A stretch of DNA of 13,177 bases. Origin: Conidiobolus incongruus B7586 (taxonomy: Eukaryota; Entomophthoromycota; Entomophthoromycetes; Entomophthorales; Conidiobolaceae). Below, piece by piece: positions 9,002 through 13,177 of this stretch. Where the stretch lies: NCBI GenBank assembly GCA_000697335.1, contig JNEM01013073.1, forward strand, positions 1 to 13,177. The letters run 5' to 3'. Within the stretch, counting starts at the first letter, position 1. Each line of letters begins with the position of its first letter. The position numbers and the translations under genes were made by a program. The notes beneath the pieces are model-generated. The model saw only the letters and a list, made by a program, of their open reading frames with translations. It was not told where the DNA came from and did no database searches.

Positions 9002-9861
9002 ATGCTTCCCAAGCTTTTCAACATACTCTCTTTGTTATCTGTTTCTCTTGTTTACGGTATTGATCCTATTGAAATCAAAGGTCAAAAATGGTTCAACTCA
9101 AAAACTGGTGAAGAATTCATCATCAAAGGTGTTGCCTACCAACCTGGTGGCTCTGGAAAGCAAGACCCTATTGCTAACACCAGTCAATTAGCTAATGCTA
9201 TTAAGTTATTCAAGGAATTGGGTATCAATACCATCCGTGTATACGAAGCTTACCCCGAGCTCGACCACGACCAAGGTATGAAGATGTTAGCTGATGCTGG
9301 TATCTACTTGATTTTAGATTTATCAAATCCTAAGACCTCTATCAACCGTAAAGATCCTAAATACGACACTACTATTCTCAAAGCCTTTATGGATAAGGCT
9401 GATGCTTTTGCCAAGTATGACAACACTTTGGCTTATTTCGCTGGTAATGAAGTAAACAATGATCTCACTAACACCGATTCCAACCCCTTCGTCAAGGCCA
9501 CTGTTCGCGATATGAAGGCCCACATGAAGGCTCAAAACAGATACATTCCAATTGGTTATGCTAACAACGATGATGCTGATACTCTCCAAAATATTGTTGA
9601 CTATTTTAACTGTGGTCCCAAAGAAGAACGCATTGATTTCTTCGGTTATAATATCTACTCATGGTGTGGTGATTCTGATATGAAGAAATCTAAATATGAC
9701 CAGAAGACCAAGATGTTTGAGAACTATGGTATTCCTGTTTTCTTCTCTGAATACGGCTGTAATGAAGTCCAACCTCGTCAATTCGGAGATGTTCCCGCCT
9801 TATACTCTGAACCCATGAGCAATGTATTTTCTGGTGGTTTAATCTACGAATTCACAGAAGA
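8954..9861 (+). repeat. Direct repeat copy 2: conserved leader plus 5' portion of gene B
   Basis: Partner of 3763-4670. The first block begins 48 bases before the ATG and the last identical island ends at 9861. Beyond this the coding sequences are alignable but clearly diverged. The upstream edge is abrupt compared with the weak similarity before it. Confidence 0.9.
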
Positions 9862-10504
9862 GGCAAATAACTATGGGTTGGTTAAGGTCAATGGTGACAA
9901 CTTTGAAAAACTACCAGATTTTGATACCTATAAAGAACAACTCAGCAAGATCAATCCTAAGCTTACCAATAAGAATAGCTACAATCCATCCAACACTGAT
10001 GGTTCTAAATGCCCAGCTTCCGGTTCCAATTGGAAGGCTTCCCAGAAACTTCCCCCTACTCCTTCTGAAGACGCTTGTAGCTGCTTGATGAATACTTACA
10101 GCTGTGTTGTTTCCAAGTCCTTTAATGTCACAGATGAAAAGAACGACGTCGCAAGTAAATTCAAATATGCTTGTGGTGAGGGTGGTGTAGACTGTACTCG
10201 TTTAGCTGCCGATGGTGAAAAAGGTGAATATGGTGACTTGTCATTCTGTGATCCCGCAACTCAGCTCAGTTACGCTTTGAACTCCATGTATGTCAAGTCC
10301 AAGAACAACAAGGATGCCTGTACTAAAGATAGTGTTGGTCAACTCAATAATCCTACTGAAAAGGATGAGAGCAAATGTTTGGCTAAGACTGCCAATCTCC
10401 AAAAGAAAGCTTCTGGTGGAAAAGGTAGCAGTAACGGTCAATATTTACTTCCCTCATTCGCCTCCCTCGCAGCCGCCACTGTCATTGCTGCCTTGTTTAT
10501 TTAA
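9002..10504 (+). CDS. GH72 gene B: GPI-anchored 1,3-beta-glucanosyltransferase with X8/CBM43 module
   Basis: This is a paralog of gene A with the same expected activity: elongation of beta-1,3-glucan at the cell surface. Signal peptide about 1-19; GH72 domain about 22-325 with E150 (AGNEVNND) and E250 (FFSEYGCN); X8/CBM43 about 337-460 with the same nine cysteines as A; a very short Gly/Ser/Lys linker (about 470-477); GPI signal with omega near Ser477-Gly479 and a hydrophobic tail ending at 500. The two cysteines equivalent to Gas1 C74 and C103 are missing, as in A. Residues 1-230 differ from A at only four positions (86, 91, 160, 168); residues 231-470 differ at 58 of 240. Next to the nucleophile B reads CNEVQPRQ, close to yeast Gas1 CNEVTPR, where A has K/R changes. 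Its short linker predicts a membrane-held enzyme sitting closer to the bilayer than A. Single exon; sequons at N59 and N375. Confidence 0.97.
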   Translation: MLPKLFNILSLLSVSLVYGIDPIEIKGQKWFNSKTGEEFIIKGVAYQPGGSGKQDPIANTSQLANAIKLFKELGINTIRVYEAYPELDHDQGMKMLADAGIYLILDLSNPKTSINRKDPKYDTTILKAFMDKADAFAKYDNTLAYFAGNEVNNDLTNTDSNPFVKATVRDMKAHMKAQNRYIPIGYANNDDADTLQNIVDYFNCGPKEERIDFFGYNIYSWCGDSDMKKSKYDQKTKMFENYGIPVFFSEYGCNEVQPRQFGDVPALYSEPMSNVFSGGLIYEFTEEANNYGLVKVNGDNFEKLPDFDTYKEQLSKINPKLTNKNSYNPSNTDGSKCPASGSNWKASQKLPPTPSEDACSCLMNTYSCVVSKSFNVTDEKNDVASKFKYACGEGGVDCTRLAADGEKGEYGDLSFCDPATQLSYALNSMYVKSKNNKDACTKDSVGQLNNPTEKDESKCLAKTANLQKKASGGKGSSNGQYLLPSFASLAAATVIAALFI

Positions 10505-12640
10505 TTTCCTTTGGTTTTGATTTGTTAATTTGCCTATTTCATCAAATTCTTTTCAAACCCGCATTCAACGATTTTCCCCACTTTTCTCCACACTTCATAG
10601 CCAAAATCCAAATTCCAAATTCAGTAAGGTTGAATTTCATACCACAACAAATAAACTACACATTTTTCTTTTTTGACTAATATATCTTTTATAATTTAAA
10701 AATAAATATTATTATTTAATTAAACATTTATTAGTTCTATATTTTTTTTCTTCATTTTCAATAGAAACAATATTAAAAATTACTTAATTTTATGATTAAT
10801 AAGTATAACTGTGAACTATTTTCAAACATTTAATATTGATGCAAGTGTTTGAATATAATTTGAATATTAATTGTTAAAATAAAAATTATGTGTGTATTGA
10901 AATTAAAGTGAATATTGATAATATTTTAACATATTCATTCATACTATTTAAAGCATATACTTGTAATTTTCAAATTCTATATTCTGTTACTAGCGACCAT
11001 TGTCTACAATGATAGCATTTTTAATATATATTATAACTCTTATAAGCCACATCTTTGATTATTAAATGTCACTACTTATTAGATCAAATTTAAATTTATT
11101 TTAGTTTAATATTAGATTATTTTATTTAAAATAATAAGGTTGATATTTTAAATCAATATGTATATGTTTTATAAAAATCATCTGAAGTTTTTTATCATTA
11201 TATATTTATTAATATTACAAAATATACTTTACTAAGACCTATTCAAAATTTCATAATCTACTGCAGTTTATGATCGATTGTTGTTTTTGGATAATATCAC
11301 GAGTACCATTCAAAATGATCGGGTTATAATGAAATAATTTCATGATATATTTTTAATATTGCAAGACTTAATATATTCATTTTTCAATTAAAAATAATCG
11401 TTTATCATTATATCAATGCCAGTTTTTGAGCTTTAAATTTTATTGTATTTCAAATAATAAATTTGAATACCATGTTAGATATTAAATAATGACCCTGTTA
11501 ATTCTATTATTTCACCTAAAGTGAATGTATTGACCTCAGAATGTTAAATAGTAATTTTGAAGAATTAAAATTATTATCGATTATATCTATTATATTGTTT
11601 AATATTCAATAATAGATTCAAAATATTTACTATATTTAAACTAAATTTCAGTTCAAGCAGGATGATTAATATAATGTATTACTAAGTTCGATCAATTATT
11701 CCATTATCGTTAATATATAAAGTATTGGATATACAACGTCTAGGAAATGCATTATATTTTGAATACATTTAAACAACTTTATCAATTAAAATAATGTGTA
11801 CGCTTTTTAATTTTACTTATATCTTGATATATAATTTATATATATATTTGATTTAAATTTTTAATTGTTTAGTCATTCAAAAATATCGTAAACAATGATA
11901 CATTTAAAAAGAATATAAATACATTCAATGTCGATTTACGAATAGTTATATTTAAATAATATTCCACTGTGTACTAAAATTATACTGTAAAATAATATAA
12001 ATTATATATTTTTGATGATTTGCTTCATAAATAATTCAGCTTTAGCAACCTTTATATATATTTATATATGTTTCAAATATAAATATAGTAGTTATGATAT
12101 AAAATACATAATATTAATATTGAAAACATTATTTTATAACAAGTTATAAATAGTATACAATGCAGCATTTTTTATATTGCTATATACCTGATATTAATTA
12201 CCATAACGATTGTTGCTATTTGGTATTTTCTTTTGATATTCACATAAAAAAATATTACCAACATTATAATTTTTAAAAATTATTTATTATATTCTATATA
12301 TAGTCGTTGTTTGTTTCTAATACTTGGTACATGATATAAATTAGTAAAATAATGATTCAAAGCAAGGTGTTTGCCTTATTATCAAATTTTTCAATAAGAT
12401 TGAAATAAATATATAATGTGAGAGAAATAATATATAATAACTATCATGAATATATATTATATTATATGAATAAATCGTATAATTATATCAGCAAAAAACA
12501 ACTTTTTTATGTTAATATGGTCCCATTTAAAAAGGTAATACCATACTTAATCTCATTAATATCAAAGTATAATACTTTCAAAAGACTGGATAGAATACAA
12601 TTTCATAAATGATCTTATATTTATATTTCAGTGAAATTTG
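10505..12640. other. 3' flank of gene B and gene-free AT-rich region
   Basis: The first about 150 bases are T-rich, then C-rich (10536-10620), and likely hold the 3' untranslated region of gene B; no clean AATAAA is close to the stop. The rest has no gene. A 64-codon frame at 12418-12612 begins with GTG and looks like chance AT-rich translation. A perfect short palindrome lies at 11329-11343 (ATGAAAT-A-ATTTCAT). I see no RNA gene and no recognisable mobile element. Confidence 0.6.
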
Positions 12641-13177
12641 TAAATAAATTTTAATTGATTAAATTTTATTAATTAGTAAATATATTGAAATAAAATATAT
12701 TGATAATATATAGTTTTTGGTAAAAATAATAATTATATCATTATTTAATAATATAATATTTAACTAATTTAATTTGTAGATATAATGGTAATAAAACTAA
12801 TATAGTATATGGTAAACTTAATATAAAATAAGTATGGCCTTTAATATGGTATTGATAATATGGCAAGATGATGTAAATTTAAACTAAGTTTAATTAAGCT
12901 TTGTAAACAAATGCGTTAACACTGATATAATAGGATTTATTTTAGGTAGCGCCAATATATTATAATACTCACAGAATATAATCTTAATCTTGGAAATAGT
13001 TGAAAATATAAAGAATAATTAGAATTAAAAAAACCTAATTTATTAAATAATATAATATTATTTATATATTTATTTGAAATGAAAAGTATAAAATAATTAT
13101 TAAATTTATGATTAAATTAATTATATAAATTTATATATAAGAAATTTAAAAAATAATCTTTTAAAATAATTAATTTA
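12641..13177 (+). mobile_element. AT-saturated block, possible decayed Tc1/mariner-like fragment (tentative)
   Basis: Composition shifts back to that of 1-1620, with CA dinucleotides scarce (about 7 by hand count from 12661 to the end, against 19 TG). Weak protein-like traces on the plus strand suggest a DDE transposase: VYGK near 12807, VW..IWY..YGKM near 12830-12870 (compare Tc1 VMVWG), and NTDIIGF near 12917-12937. None is strong alone and the frames are broken, so this may be wrong. The block runs off the window end. Confidence 0.25.

Noticed and set aside
9873-10088. Alternative-frame plus-strand ORF in gene B, and others at 5228-5422 and 10290-10520
   Set aside because: These overlap the X8, linker and GPI coding regions in the wrong frame and carry no domain evidence.
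11329-11343. Perfect 7-1-7 palindrome ATGAAAT-A-ATTTCAT
   Set aside because: Short, A/T only apart from two G/C pairs, and expected to occur by chance in 13 kb of this composition.
12418-12612. Frame of about 64 codons near the right end
   Set aside because: GTG start, Tyr/Ile/Lys/Asn-rich composition from AT-rich DNA, no recognisable family.
1-13177. tRNA, rRNA, CRISPR array, replication origin or centromere-like repeat
   Set aside because: No T-arm GTTCRA-type block with pairing arms, no regularly spaced repeats, and no tandem satellite were seen on reading both strands. AT-rich blocks alone do not support an origin or centromere call.

Overview
The window looks like a nuclear segment from an AT-rich fungus. 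The evidence is two intron-free genes for GPI-anchored 1,3-beta-glucanosyltransferases of family GH72 (Gas/Gel/Phr type), a fungal cell-wall family. They are isolated in intergenic DNA of very low GC. The lineage cannot be fixed from the sequence; the absence of introns and the extreme AT content are the only clues beyond the family itself.

Layout: 1-1620 is AT-saturated DNA (about 13% GC by hand count over 1-600) holding a badly decayed mariner-type DNA transposon, recognisable from about 293 to 1010. 1621-3712 is ordinary AT-rich intergenic DNA with no gene that I can see. 3811-5427 is GH72 gene A (538 aa). 5428-8829 is a gene-free spacer with a few small hairpins and one microsatellite. 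9002-10504 is GH72 gene B (500 aa), in the same orientation as A. 10505-12640 is gene-free. 12641-13177 is again AT-saturated and may hold part of another decayed Tc1/mariner-like element (tentative).

The two genes are tandem paralogs 5,191 bases apart, start to start. Both encode a signal peptide, a GH72 catalytic domain with both catalytic glutamates, a cysteine-rich X8/CBM43 module with all nine expected cysteines, and a C-terminal GPI signal. They would remodel beta-1,3-glucan at the outer face of the plasma membrane and in the wall. The copies are a mosaic. From 48 bases upstream of the ATG through codon 230 they are almost identical, with only four amino-acid differences. Beyond codon 230 protein identity falls to about 76%, with one short near-identical island. 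This points to gene conversion of the 5' half. They also differ in the wall-proximal linker: A has an Asp/Ser/Lys-rich linker of about 40 residues that B lacks. Both have lost, as a pair, two cysteines that form a disulfide in yeast Gas1.

I found no RNA gene, CRISPR array or unfamiliar multi-gene system. The most interesting signals are the conversion mosaic, the paired cysteine loss, the charge change beside the nucleophile in gene A, and the CpA/TpG-depleted mariner fossil, which suggests a RIP-like mutational process.
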